A DNA stretch of 64,000 nt from Micromonospora sonchi (GTDB taxonomy: Bacteria > Actinomycetota > Actinomycetes > Mycobacteriales > Micromonosporaceae): positions 107,234 through 171,233 of the forward strand of contig NZ_BMNB01000014.1 of NCBI RefSeq assembly GCF_014646235.1, given 5' to 3'. Position 1 is the first letter of the stretch. Every line of letters starts with the position of its first letter. The notes beneath the pieces were generated by a model, which saw only the letters and a program-made list of their open reading frames with translations, did not search any database and was not told the DNA's origin. This document shows, piece by piece, positions 1 to 11,176 of the stretch. The translations under genes and the position numbers were made by a program.

Positions 1-2
1 CC

Positions 3-1381
3 CAGCGCCTGCCCGGGGTGGCGGCGATGGGCTTCGACGTGCTCTACCTGCCGCCGATCCACCCGATCGGCCGGGTCAACCGCAAGGGCCCCAACAACAG
101 CCTGGTCGCCGGGCCGGACGACGTGGGCTCGCCGTGGGCGATCGGCGCCGAGGAGGGCGGGCACGACGCGATCCACCCCGACCTGGGTACGGCGGAGGAC
201 TTCCGCGGCTTCGTCGCCGCCGCCGCGCAGCAGGGCCTGGAGGTGGCGATGGACCTGGCGTTGCAGTGCGCGCCGGACCACCCCTGGGTGACCGAGCATC
301 CGGAGTGGTTCACCACCCGGGCCGACGGCAGCATCGCGTACGCGGAGAACCCGCCCAAGAAGTACCAGGACATCTACCCGCTGAACTTCGACAACGACCC
401 CGACGGCGTCCGGGCGGAGGTCCTGCGGGTGGTGCTGCACTGGGTCGGCGAGGGCGTGAAGATCTTCCGGGTGGACAACCCGCACACCAAGCCGGTCGAC
501 TTCTGGCACTGGCTGATCTGGGAGGTCAAGCGGGTCGACCCGGACGTGCTCTTCCTCGCCGAGGCGTTCACCCGGCCGGCGATGATGCACGGGCTGGCCA
601 AGGTCGGCTTCACCCAGTCGTACACGTACTTCACCTGGCGGACCTCGCCCGCCGAGATGCGCGAGTACTGCGCGGAGCTGGTGGCGGCGGCCGACTACAT
701 GCGGCCGAACTTCTGGCCCAACACGCCGGACATCCTGCACGAGACGTTGCAGCACGGCGGCCCGCCGATGTTCAAGATCCGGGCGGTGCTGGCCGCGCTG
801 CTCTCCCCCTCCTGGGGCATGTACGCCGGCTACGAACTGTTCGAGCACGTGGCCCGGCCGGGCGCGGAGGAGTACCTCGACAACGAGAAGTACCAGCTGC
901 GGCCCCGGGACTGGGCCGACGCGGAGGCGCAGGGGCGGTCCCTCGCCCCCTTCATCGCCACCCTCAACCGGGTCCGCCGGGACAACCCGGCCCTGCACCG
1001 GCTACGCAACCTGGTCTTCCACGACATCGACAACCCGGCGCTGCTCTGCTGGTCCAAGCGGGACCCGACCACCGGCAACACGGTGCTGGTGGTCTGCTCG
1101 TTCGACTCGCACACCGTGCAGTGGGGCAACACCACGCTGGACATGCCGGCGCTGGGGCTGGACTGGCACGACCGGTTCACCGTGCACGACGAGCTGACCG
1201 GGGCGAGCTACGACTGGGGGCAGCGCAACACGGTACGCCTCGACCCGTACCTGCAACCCGCCCACGTCTTCACCCTGCGCCGCCCCGGTGTTCCCGAGCC
1301 GGACGCCCGCGCCACGACGCCGCCGGTCAGCACCGCCGGGCCCCAGGGCGGCACCGCCTCCGCGACGAAGGACGATGCCCG

Positions 1382-1394
<13 letters not shown>
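3..1394 (+). CDS. glgE: GlgE, alpha-1,4-glucan:maltose-1-phosphate maltosyltransferase (5' end outside window)
   Basis: Extends linear alpha-1,4-glucans from maltose 1-phosphate in the cytoplasm (GH13 family GlgE pathway). The reading frame is already open at the window edge; about the last 463 residues are present, so roughly 200 N-terminal residues are missing. Visible family blocks are YLPPIHPIG near the start, DLALQCAPDHPW, RVDNPHTKP with the nucleophilic Asp, and LAEAFTRP with the acid/base Glu. The last 40 residues are a Pro/Ala/Thr-rich tail without recognisable fold. It overlaps the glgB start by 13 bases, so the two are translationally coupled. Identification is firm; only the true start is unseen. 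Confidence 0.95.
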
Positions 1395-3484
<2,090 letters not shown>

Positions 3485-3485
3485 A

Positions 3486-3536
3486 AGGAGGGGCCCCTTA
3501 TTAACGCCTCGGGTAGAGGAAGGGCCCCTTATTAAC
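3486..3536 (+). repeat. paired 20-base intergenic repeat, copy A
   Basis: Two near-identical 20-base units lie at 3486-3505 and 3517-3536 with a 31-base period: AGGRRGGGCCCCTTATTAAC. They begin directly after the glgB stop. The GGGGCCCC core is self-complementary. The same pair, with the same period and a related GCCTCG spacer, recurs in inverse orientation at 5421-5471. This is a dispersed intergenic repeat family; its function is not visible from the sequence. Confidence 0.8.
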
Positions 3537-3621
3537 ACCGCCATCAACACCGCCGGATGAACCGCCCGGGCCCGTGCGCCGTACCACCGCGAACAGGTGG
3601 ACGCGACGAGGCGGAGGTTCG

Positions 3622-4152
3622 ATGGCGAACAGCAGGCGTACGACCGGGAGGGGCGGGACCTCACCGCGGCAGCGGAAGATCGCCGGGGTCGCGGCGATCG
3701 GGGTGACTCTGGGAGTGGCCTTCGCCGTGGCGACCGGCACGAGCCAGGCGGGCGAGAGCTGCGAGGGTCTCGACACCGCCGTGGGTAACAACCTGGCGTT
3801 CATCGCCGACCAGTTGGTGTTCCCTGACGCGCTCTCCGAGGCCCGGATCGCCAACCGGCAGGCCGTGATCGATCAGCTCGAACAGCGCCGCGCGGCAGCC
3901 GGCTGCACCGGCGAGGTGGAGGTGCCGGACGCGGACCCGAACGCGGCGCTCAACGGTGGCGCGGCGGAGGACTGCGACGGCTTGGACGGTGCGGTCCGCA
4001 ACAACCTCGCCTTCATCGCGGGGCAGCGGCAGAACCCGGACGCGCTGTCGGAGGCGCGGATCGCCAACCGCCAGGCCGTCATCGACCTGCTCGAAGAGCG
4101 GCGTACCCTGGCCGGCTGCACCGGCGAGGTCGAGCTGACGCCGGGCAGCTGA
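3622..4152 (+). CDS. secreted protein with duplicated two-cysteine module, function unknown
   Basis: 176 residues. ATG at 3622 is chosen because GGAGG lies just upstream; an in-frame codon at 3574 has no such site. An Arg-rich N-terminus is followed by a hydrophobic segment (about 22-40, AGVAAIGVTLGVAFAVATG) and a likely signal cleavage after GTSQAG. The mature part consists of two about 50-residue copies, each starting C-(E/D)-GLD and ending AGCTGEV, joined by an acidic linker near residue 110. Both copies contain NNLAFIA, PDALSEARIANRQAVID and a charged LE(Q/E)R helix, so each module has one Cys at either end and could form an intramodule disulfide. I do not recognise the family. Confidence 0.8.
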   Translation: MANSRRTTGRGGTSPRQRKIAGVAAIGVTLGVAFAVATGTSQAGESCEGLDTAVGNNLAFIADQLVFPDALSEARIANRQAVIDQLEQRRAAAGCTGEVEVPDADPNAALNGGAAEDCDGLDGAVRNNLAFIAGQRQNPDALSEARIANRQAVIDLLEERRTLAGCTGEVELTPGS

Positions 4153-4282
4153 CCCGACGCCCACGTGACCGACGGCTGACGCCGACGAGCGCGGGCAGGC
4201 AGGGCCGGACGCAAGGCCCCGCCCGCCCCGCACCGCAAGACCCGTCGCACCGCAAGACCCGCCCCGCATCTGGGGGGGCGGC

Positions 4283-5323
4283 TCAGACCAGGTCGGCGCC
4301 GCGCAGCAGGGTCCAGAGGCCGGCGCCGTCGGGGGCGGAGAGCCACTTCTGCCCCACCGGCCCCTCGGTGGGGCGGTCGTGCGGAAGGGGCAGGCTACCG
4401 GCGAGCACCGCCTGGGTGGGCGAGAGGCGACGGATCGCCACGCCGGCCACGTTGTCCGGATGGGCGGCGGCGAACTCCCGGTAGATCTCCGGGTCGTGCT
4501 GGCCGTCGTCGCCGACGAGCAGCCAGCGTACGTCGGGGAACTCCTTGGCCAGCCGGGCCAGGGTGGCCCGCTTGTGCTCCCGCCCGCTACGGAACCAGCG
4601 GTCCTGAGTGGGCCCCCAGTCGGTCAGCAGCAGCGGCCCGGCCGGATAGAGGTGCCGGGACAGAAACCGGGTCAGCGTCGGAGCCACGTTCCACGCGCCG
4701 GTGGACAGGTAGAACACCGGGGCGCCGGGGTGGGCGGTCACCAGCCGCTCGTACAGCACCGCCATGCCGGGCACCGCCGCCCGGGCGTGCTCGTCCAGGA
4801 CGAAGGTGTTCCACGCGGCGAGCAGCGGACGGGGCAGCGCGGTCACCATCACCGTGTCGTCGATGTCGGAGAGGACGCCGAAGCGGACCTGCGGGTCCAG
4901 AATGCGTACGGGCGCGTCGACCGGCTCGGCGTCCGGCATGCTGAGCCGCACCGAACCCCAACCGGGCGGCAGGTCCGCCTCCACCACCGTGTCGATGAAG
5001 CCGCTGCGGTCCGCCCGCGCCTCGTGAAGCACTCCGCCGGTCTCGATGGTCACGGTGACGTGCTTGGCCGGCAGGGTGGCGAAGCTGCGCCAGCCCCGTA
5101 CCTTCTCCAGCCGGCCCCGCTGGCGGGTGTCCGGCCGTCCCAGCAGCACCCGGCACATCACCCGTAGCCAACCCGGCGCACCATAGCCGGTGTACGCGAT
5201 GATGTTGATCCGCCAGCCGGTCCGCCGTAGCCGGCGTTCCACCAGTGCGTGTACGGCGTCCTCGATCCGCGCGGCCCGGTGCAGGTTCGGTACGGCCAGT
5301 TGGCCTGCGGGAGTGGGTGGCAC
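4283..5323 (-). CDS. App1-family (DUF2183) HAD-type phosphatase
   Basis: Related to the catalytic domain of yeast phosphatidate phosphatase App1. 346 residues from a GTG at 5323, preceded by AGGG seven bases upstream; the frame stays open further up into the repeat at 5421-5471, but that extension (starting at 5446) is not credible as protein. An N-terminal beta-rich domain (about 40-150) precedes the catalytic half. The HAD signature DIDDTVM at about residue 153 carries the DxDxT nucleophile motif, and LVGDDGQHDPEIY near residue 275 is the late acidic motif. FYLSTGAWN is the Ser/Thr motif. Substrate in bacteria is not established; a phospholipid-type phosphomonoester is only an analogy. Confidence 0.85.
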   Translation of the reverse strand: MPPTPAGQLAVPNLHRAARIEDAVHALVERRLRRTGWRINIIAYTGYGAPGWLRVMCRVLLGRPDTRQRGRLEKVRGWRSFATLPAKHVTVTIETGGVLHEARADRSGFIDTVVEADLPPGWGSVRLSMPDAEPVDAPVRILDPQVRFGVLSDIDDTVMVTALPRPLLAAWNTFVLDEHARAAVPGMAVLYERLVTAHPGAPVFYLSTGAWNVAPTLTRFLSRHLYPAGPLLLTDWGPTQDRWFRSGREHKRATLARLAKEFPDVRWLLVGDDGQHDPEIYREFAAAHPDNVAGVAIRRLSPTQAVLAGSLPLPHDRPTEGPVGQKWLSAPDGAGLWTLLRGADLV

Positions 5324-5420
5324 GTTGCAACCCTGCCACACCCCGGCGACCCCGGCCACGCGAGCGTACCGCCCGGCTCGGGCGCCGTTTCGCCGCATCC
5401 GCGATCCCGGTACGCCGGTT

Positions 5421-5471
5421 GTTAAGAAGGGGCCCTTCCTATACACGAGGCGTTAACAGGGGGCCCTTCCT
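5421..5471 (-). repeat. paired 20-base intergenic repeat, copy B
   Basis: On the minus strand the units at 5452-5471 and 5421-5440 read AGGAAGGGCCCC(CTG/TTC)TTAAC, again with a 31-base period and a GCCTCG spacer. It is the inverse-orientation counterpart of the pair at 3486-3536 and sits between two divergent genes. Confidence 0.8.
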
Positions 5472-5489
5472 TACACAGAGGGGGTTTTG

Positions 5490-7070
5490 GTGCGAGGGCT
5501 GGACCGGGCGGCGTTCGTCGCGCTGTTGCTCGGGCTGGCCGGGATCGGTTACCGGCTGTTCCTCGTGCTGGACACCGTGCCGGTCGCCAACAGCGACGAG
5601 GCGACCTTCGGTCTGGCCGCGCTGCACATCGCGCAGGGTCGGGAGCACCCGATCTTCCTCTACGGCCAGCACTACATGGGCACGCTCCAGTCGTACCTGG
5701 CCGCGCCGCTGATCGCGGTGACCGGCCCGAGTTGGCCGGTGCTACGGCTGCCGGTGCTCGCGCTCTACGCGCTGTTCCTCTGGCTGATCCACCGGTTGAC
5801 CCGGCGGATCGGCTCGCCATGGTTCGCCACGCTGGTCGTCGGGCTGCTGGCGCTGGGCTCCGAGCGGGTCGTCCGCGACCAGGTGACCACCGTCGGCGGC
5901 CGGCCGGAGGTCAAGGTCGCGGTGCTGGTGATGCTGCTGATCGTGCTGGGGCTGGCCCAGCGGACCGTCCGACGCCGGTGGCTGGCCGTCGGCGGCTTCG
6001 GGTTGCTCGCCGGCCTCGCCCTCTGGTCGGACTGGCTGATCGTGCCGTACCTGGCCACGGCCGGGCTGGCGCTGGTCTGGGCGATGCGCCGGGAGCTGAT
6101 CGGCGGCGCCGGGCTGCTGCTGGTCGCCGGTTTCACCGTCGGCGTCGCCCCGATGATCCGCGACAATCTCGTCGCCGGGCCCGGGCAGGACTCCCTGTCC
6201 GTGCTGCGCTCCATCAGCGGCGGCACGGCGGCCGCCGCGTCCTGGCCGCGGCGGTTGGACGGCGGGCTGCTGGAGGGCGTACCGCTGGCCACCGGGCTCT
6301 GCCCGCTCACCGGCTGCGCCCGCTGGCAGGCGTGGTTCGGCCTGCTCTACCCGGTGCTGCTGGTCGTCGCGGCGGTGGTCGCGGTGGTCGCGTACCGGCG
6401 GGCCGGCGGGCGAGGTGAGCGGGTCGCGCCGGTGGTGCAGCTCGCGCTGGTCGCCGGTGCGGCGTTGACCCTGCTGTCGTACGTGCGCAGCCCGCTCGCC
6501 GCGACCGATCCGCTGGGCAACGCCCGCTACCTGTCGGTGCTGCAACTGTCGCTGCCGGCGGTGCTGTGGCCGCTGTGGCTGGCCGTGGTGGCCGGTTGGC
6601 GGAGAACGGCCCGTGCGGCGACCCGGTTGGTCGGCGCGTTGTCGGCCGCCGTGCTGGCCGCCCTGGCGGCGACCTCACTGGTGGTGACGGTGCTCTTCGC
6701 CACCGTCGGCGCGGCTCCGGGCCGACGGGAGGAGCGGCAGGCGCGGGCAATGGCCGCGATGGTGCGCGCCGCCGGACTGCGCGAGGTGTACGGGGAGTAC
6801 TGGACCTGCAACCGGCTCGTCTTCGACACGGCCGAGGAGGTGGTCTGCGGGGTCCTCGACGAGAACCTGCGGCCCGGCCTGAACCGTTATTCCGCCTACT
6901 GGTCCCGGCTGGCTGCCGCCGCGCGACCCGGGTACGTGCTGGTGGTTGGCACACCGGCCGACCGGCGGCTGCGGGAACTGCTCGGCGACCGGGCCGACGA
7001 GGCGCTGCTCGCCGACGTCGGCGGGTATCGCGTGTACCACCCGGCGACGCCCGTGCGGCCGTGGCGGTAG
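5490..7070 (+). CDS. polytopic membrane glycosyltransferase, GT-C (ArnT/PMT-like) fold
   Basis: 526 residues with about ten to twelve hydrophobic segments. GTG at 5490 is preceded by GAGGGGG with suitable spacing; a TTG three bases earlier is an alternative. The first extracytoplasmic loop carries NSDEATFGLAALHI, the acidic dyad where GT-C enzymes of the polyprenyl-phosphate-sugar type hold their catalytic Asp, followed by FLYGQHYMGTLQSYL. A soluble C-terminal region (about 430-526) with a few Cys follows the last membrane segment. It probably transfers a sugar from a lipid-linked donor outside the membrane, but neither donor nor acceptor can be told. It stands alone, with the repeat pair as its upstream region. 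Confidence 0.75.
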   Translation: MRGLDRAAFVALLLGLAGIGYRLFLVLDTVPVANSDEATFGLAALHIAQGREHPIFLYGQHYMGTLQSYLAAPLIAVTGPSWPVLRLPVLALYALFLWLIHRLTRRIGSPWFATLVVGLLALGSERVVRDQVTTVGGRPEVKVAVLVMLLIVLGLAQRTVRRRWLAVGGFGLLAGLALWSDWLIVPYLATAGLALVWAMRRELIGGAGLLLVAGFTVGVAPMIRDNLVAGPGQDSLSVLRSISGGTAAAASWPRRLDGGLLEGVPLATGLCPLTGCARWQAWFGLLYPVLLVVAAVVAVVAYRRAGGRGERVAPVVQLALVAGAALTLLSYVRSPLAATDPLGNARYLSVLQLSLPAVLWPLWLAVVAGWRRTARAATRLVGALSAAVLAALAATSLVVTVLFATVGAAPGRREERQARAMAAMVRAAGLREVYGEYWTCNRLVFDTAEEVVCGVLDENLRPGLNRYSAYWSRLAAAARPGYVLVVGTPADRRLRELLGDRADEALLADVGGYRVYHPATPVRPWR

Positions 7071-7133
7071 GGCGGTGGCCGTACGCTGGCCGGGCCCGGC
7101 GCGTGGTGCGGACCGGGACGTCGAGGAGTCACC

Positions 7134-7928
7134 ATGCTCATCCTGCTGCCGCCCTCGGAGGGCAAGGCCGACGCCGGCACCGGCCGCCGGCTGGACCTGG
7201 ACCGGCTCTCGTTGCCGGAGCTGAACCCCGTGCGCGCGCAGGTGCTGGCCGCGTTGGTCGCGCTCAGCGCCGAGGAGCCGGAGGCGGCGCTGGCCGCTCT
7301 GGGGCTCGGTGCCGGCCAGCACGGGGAGCTGCGCCGCAACGCCCGGCTGGAACGGGCCGCCACCGCACCGGCCGGCCGGATCTACACTGGTGTGCTCTAC
7401 GAGGCCCTCGACCTGCCCACCCTGCCACCGCCGGCGCAACGCGCCGCCGGGCGGCAGATCCTGGTCAGCTCCGGACTGTGGGGGGCGGTACGGCTGACCG
7501 ACCGGATCCCGCCGTACCGCTGCCCGATCGGGGCCCGGATACCCGGCATCGGCGGGCTGCCGGCGTTGTGGCGGCGGGTCCTGGGCCCGGTGCTGTCCGC
7601 GGCGGCCGGCACCGGGCCGGTGCTGGACCTGCGCTCCGGCGCGTACGCCGCCGCCTGGACCCCGCGCGGCGAACTCGCCGACCGCACCGTCACCGTGCGG
7701 ATCCTGCACGAACGGGAGGTCGACGGCGTGCCGGTGCGGTCGGTGGTCAGTCACTTCAACAAGGCGACCAAGGGGCGCCTGGTTCGGGACCTGCTGCTCG
7801 CCGGTGCCCGGCCGCGCACCGCCGACGCCCTGGTGGCCGCCCTGCGCGAGCTGAAGTACACCGTGTGTGAGCAACCGGCGTCCCCGGGCCGCCCCCGCCA
7901 GGTCGACGTCGTGGTCGCCGAGCTGTAA
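7134..7928 (+). CDS. yaaA: YaaA-family peroxide stress protein (DUF328/UPF0246)
   Basis: 264 residues. The N-terminus MLILLPPSEGK is the family hallmark; SGLWGAVRLTDRIPPYR and SHFNKATKGRLVR are the further conserved blocks. E. coli YaaA limits intracellular free iron and DNA damage during hydrogen peroxide stress and binds DNA; that role is taken from the family. GAGG about six bases before the ATG supports the start. It appears to be a single-gene unit. Confidence 0.92.
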   Translation: MLILLPPSEGKADAGTGRRLDLDRLSLPELNPVRAQVLAALVALSAEEPEAALAALGLGAGQHGELRRNARLERAATAPAGRIYTGVLYEALDLPTLPPPAQRAAGRQILVSSGLWGAVRLTDRIPPYRCPIGARIPGIGGLPALWRRVLGPVLSAAAGTGPVLDLRSGAYAAAWTPRGELADRTVTVRILHEREVDGVPVRSVVSHFNKATKGRLVRDLLLAGARPRTADALVAALRELKYTVCEQPASPGRPRQVDVVVAEL

Positions 7929-8025
7929 CCAGACGCAAGATTTGCTCAAGGCTGGGCCGGATCGGTACCGCTCGCCCGTGTCACGGGTCACCGTAAGGAG
8001 GACCGACGCCGCAAGGAGGCCTCCG

Positions 8026-8697
8026 GTGGTTCAACCGATCCTGCTCGACCGGCCCCGTCCGCCGGCGGCCCAGCCGCCACTGGACTGGATAACGCTCGCC
8101 GACGCCTTCGAGACAGCCTGTCTGCTGCGCTGCATGCCGCCGCCGGCGACCTCAAGCCAGCGACACGGCGGGCAGCAGCCCGGCTTTCCGGCGACGATCG
8201 AGTTCAACCGGGAGGAGGCGGCGCGACGGACGCGGCAGTTGCTCGACCGGCTCGACATCCCGGCACGACACGAGCTGGCCGTCGGCGGGTTGCGCCGCCG
8301 CTACGAACTGCACCGGCTGCACGTGCCCCGCGAGCGCCGGCCGGCGTACACGGCGATGATGGAGAACGGCTGGCGGCGCGGCCGGCGGGAGCTGCTCGGC
8401 GGCCCGGTGCCCGGCGCCTCGACCGCGCGCCGGCAGTGGCGCACCCGGTTGGCCGCCGCCGCCTGGCGGGCCGCGCTGCTGGCGGGTGGACGACACGTCC
8501 GCCGGCACATCCTCGGCGTGCGGATCACCGACCGGGAACTGGCCGCCGTACTGGTCCGGGGTGCCGCGCTGCTCGACGTGCCGGCGCTGCTGCGCCCCGG
8601 CACCGGCTGCTACCTGGTCAGTGTCGCCCACGGCCCGGACCGCGACCGGATCCTGCGGCACGCCGGGGAGGAGGCCGGACAGAGCCGGGTCGCCTGA
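8026..8697 (+). CDS. hypothetical actinobacterial protein
   Basis: 223 residues, not recognised. The GTG at 8026 has a strong AAGGAGG six bases upstream; the same frame is open back to 7867 inside yaaA, but nothing supports starting there. The protein is Arg-rich, with predicted helices and no signal peptide or membrane segment. One Cys pair (ETACLLRCM) lies near residue 27-30. It sits between yaaA and the TAXI lipoprotein gene and might be read with either. Confidence 0.7.
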   Translation: MVQPILLDRPRPPAAQPPLDWITLADAFETACLLRCMPPPATSSQRHGGQQPGFPATIEFNREEAARRTRQLLDRLDIPARHELAVGGLRRRYELHRLHVPRERRPAYTAMMENGWRRGRRELLGGPVPGASTARRQWRTRLAAAAWRAALLAGGRHVRRHILGVRITDRELAAVLVRGAALLDVPALLRPGTGCYLVSVAHGPDRDRILRHAGEEAGQSRVA

Positions 8698-8739
8698 CCG
8701 CGCGGTCAGCACGAATCCCGCCGCCCCGGGGGTTGCGTC

Positions 8740-9729
8740 ATGGGGGTCCGGCGGCGCACAGTGCTGCCCGTGACCCGTACCCGGTACGCCGCCCGATCCC
8801 GGCGGCACGGCTCCCGTGTGGCTGTCCTCGTGGCCGTGCTGCTGGTCCTGCCCGGCATCGGCGGCTGTCGGGACGAACCCGCCCAGCCGGTACACATCCG
8901 CATCGCCACCGGCAGCCCGACCGCCGTCTACCACGCCTTCGGTCAGTCGCTGGCCACCATCCTCAACCGGGAGCTGCCCAACGTACGGGCGGAGGTGCTG
9001 GTCACCGCCGCCTCGATGGAGAACGTCAGGCTGCTCAACACCGGTGCGGCCGAACTCGGGTTCACCCAGGCCGACGTGCTGCCCGCCGATCCGGGGCCGG
9101 ACCCGCCGGTGGTGGCGGTCGCCCGGGTCTACGACGACCTGCTGCACCTGGTCACCACCGCCAACAGCCCGGTACGGACGTTGACCGACCTGCGGGGTCG
9201 GCGGGTGTCGGTCGGCGCGGCGGGTTCGGGAACCGAGATCACGGTAAGCCGGCTGCTCACCGTGGCCAACCTGGACGACCAGGTGCACCGGCTACCGCTC
9301 GGCCTGGACGACTCGGTGGTCGCGCTACGCAACGGTGAGATCGACGCCTTCTTCTTCTCGGGCGGGCTGCCGGTGCGTGCCGTCGCCCAGTTCGCCCAGG
9401 ACAACCCCACCCGCATCATCGACCTCGGGGAGTGGACCGCTCCGCTACGCCGGGGCAACCCGGAGGTGTACGTGCCGCGGGACGTGCCCCGCTCGGTGTA
9501 CGGCATCGATCCGGTCACCACCGTGGCCAACCCCAACTATCTGCTGGTCCGGGCCGATCTGCCGGAGGATCTGGTCCGCGAGGTGACCCGGCTGCTGATG
9601 GAGCGACGCTCCGAGCTGGCCGCCGCCCATCCGGCGGCCGGCCGGATGAGCCCTCGCTCGGCGATCGCCACCTCGCCACTGCCATTGCATCCGGGCGCGA
9701 CGGCGTACTACCGCGACAGCAAACCCTGA
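8740..9729 (+). CDS. TAXI-family (TRAP-type) solute-binding lipoprotein
   Basis: 329 residues. The signal sequence ends in a lipobox, LPGIGGC, with Cys43 as the predicted lipidation site, so the protein should be tethered outside the membrane. The mature chain begins IRIATGSPTAVYHAFGQSLA, the family pattern, and continues with LLNTGAAELGFTQAD, LTDLRGRRVSVGAAGSGTE and NGEIDAFFFSGG, all typical TAXI blocks. TAXI proteins normally deliver carboxylates to a TRAP permease, but none is encoded here. It is convergent with a histidine kinase gene ending nine bases away, so a sensory role together with that kinase is plausible. Confidence 0.88.
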   Translation: MGVRRRTVLPVTRTRYAARSRRHGSRVAVLVAVLLVLPGIGGCRDEPAQPVHIRIATGSPTAVYHAFGQSLATILNRELPNVRAEVLVTAASMENVRLLNTGAAELGFTQADVLPADPGPDPPVVAVARVYDDLLHLVTTANSPVRTLTDLRGRRVSVGAAGSGTEITVSRLLTVANLDDQVHRLPLGLDDSVVALRNGEIDAFFFSGGLPVRAVAQFAQDNPTRIIDLGEWTAPLRRGNPEVYVPRDVPRSVYGIDPVTTVANPNYLLVRADLPEDLVREVTRLLMERRSELAAAHPAAGRMSPRSAIATSPLPLHPGATAYYRDSKP

Positions 9730-9738
9730 GCCGCCCGG

Positions 9739-11166
9739 TCAGGCCACTCGGGACGAAAGGTGGGCTGCCTCCGGCTGCTCGGCGTCGGCGGGCGCTTCGG
9801 TGGAGGTGGGGAACCACAGGGTGGCGACCAGCCCGCGTGGCGAGTTCGGGTGCATGGTGAGCCGACCGTCGGAGGCGTCGACCAGCACGGCGGCGATGGT
9901 CAGCCCCAGGCCGGCGCCGTCGACGTTCTGCACCTCCGGAGCCCGCCAGAACCGCTCGGTGGCCTGACCGAGCTGGCTGCGGGTCATGCCCGGGCCGGTG
10001 TCGCGCACCTCCAACTCGACCCCGCCGTCGCGGGCCGCGACGGTCACCGTCACCTCGCCGCCCGCCCCGCTGAACTTCACCGCGTTGTCGATCAGCGCGT
10101 CGAGCGCCTGGTCGATCGCGGTCGGCACGGTCCGGGCGTACGTCGGGACCGGGTCGGCCGCCAGGCGCAGCGTGACCGCACGGTGCCGGGCCAGCGGTTC
10201 CCACGCCGCCACCCGGGAGGCGGCCACGGCCGCTGCCTCGACGACCACCCGTTGGTTCTCCCGCCGCTCGGCCCGGGCCAGGGTGAGCAGCGCGTCGAGC
10301 AGCAGGGCCAACCGGTCGGTCTCCTCCAGGGCGAGCTGGTGCTCGGCGCGGCCCTGCGGATCGGTCAGGCAGGGCCCGAGTTCCTCCACCCGCAGCCGCA
10401 ACGCGGTCAACGGGTTGCGCAGCTGGTGACTGGCGTGCGCGACGAACGCCCGCTGCCGGTCCATCACGTCGGAGACGACATCGGCCATGTGGTTGAAGCT
10501 GGCCGCCAGGCGGCGCAGCTCCGGCGGACCCAGCCGGTGCTGCACGCGGGCGCCACGGTCCCCCTCGGCGATCTCGTGGGTGACCGCGTCCAGTTCGGTG
10601 ATCGGCCGCAGCACCCAGCCGGCCAGCCCGAACGCGGTGAGCACGCAGGCCAGCACGGCGAGCAGCCCCAGCGCGGCGAGCAGCAGCCACCAGGTGGTGA
10701 CGGTGCGGCGGACCGCGTCGGCCGGGCTGGCGGTCACCACCGCGCCGAGCACCTCGCCGCCGTCGTTGATCGGTACCGCCACCACGATCGGCCCGTCCAC
10801 CCAGGGCCAGACCGAGTCGGGCCCGCTGATCTGCTGGCCGGACAACGCGACGTCCAGCGCCTCCCGGGTGCCCAGGAACGGCCGCCAGTTCGGCGAGCCC
10901 ACCACGACCTCCCGGTCCCGGTTGACCACCGCCGCGTCGATGCCGTACAGCTCCTGGTAGCTGTTCAGTTCGCTGTCGAGCGGACCGGTCGTGCCGCTGC
11001 GCAGCGCCGGGCCGGCCAGCGAGGCGAACCGGGTGGCGTCGGCCAGCCGATCAGCCCGGACCTGGTCGGTCTCCCGGGTCGCCAGGGTCGCCGCCAGTGG
11101 CGTGCCCAACGCCACCAGCACCAGCACCATCAGCAGCAGATAGCTGATCACCAGACGCCGACGCAC
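9739..11166 (-). CDS. sensor histidine kinase
   Basis: 475 residues. Two membrane segments (about 6-28 and 163-187) flank an extracytoplasmic sensor domain of about 135 residues. HAMP (about 188-240), HisKA with the phospho-acceptor in HASHQLRNPL near residue 246, and an HATPase domain with N box DNAVKFS, G1 box DTGPGM and G2 box GAGLGL follow. GTG start ten bases after the response regulator stop, so the two form one operon. Its signal is unknown; the TAXI lipoprotein encoded convergently is a candidate partner. Confidence 0.93.
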   Translation of the reverse strand: MRRRLVISYLLLMVLVLVALGTPLAATLATRETDQVRADRLADATRFASLAGPALRSGTTGPLDSELNSYQELYGIDAAVVNRDREVVVGSPNWRPFLGTREALDVALSGQQISGPDSVWPWVDGPIVVAVPINDGGEVLGAVVTASPADAVRRTVTTWWLLLAALGLLAVLACVLTAFGLAGWVLRPITELDAVTHEIAEGDRGARVQHRLGPPELRRLAASFNHMADVVSDVMDRQRAFVAHASHQLRNPLTALRLRVEELGPCLTDPQGRAEHQLALEETDRLALLLDALLTLARAERRENQRVVVEAAAVAASRVAAWEPLARHRAVTLRLAADPVPTYARTVPTAIDQALDALIDNAVKFSGAGGEVTVTVAARDGGVELEVRDTGPGMTRSQLGQATERFWRAPEVQNVDGAGLGLTIAAVLVDASDGRLTMHPNSPRGLVATLWFPTSTEAPADAEQPEAAHLSSRVA

Positions 11167-11176
11167 CGCTGGCCCC

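Noticed and set aside
4230..4261. 15-base direct repeat GCACCGCAAGACCCG after the secreted protein gene
   Set aside because: Only two copies in a simple-composition stretch; no sign of function.
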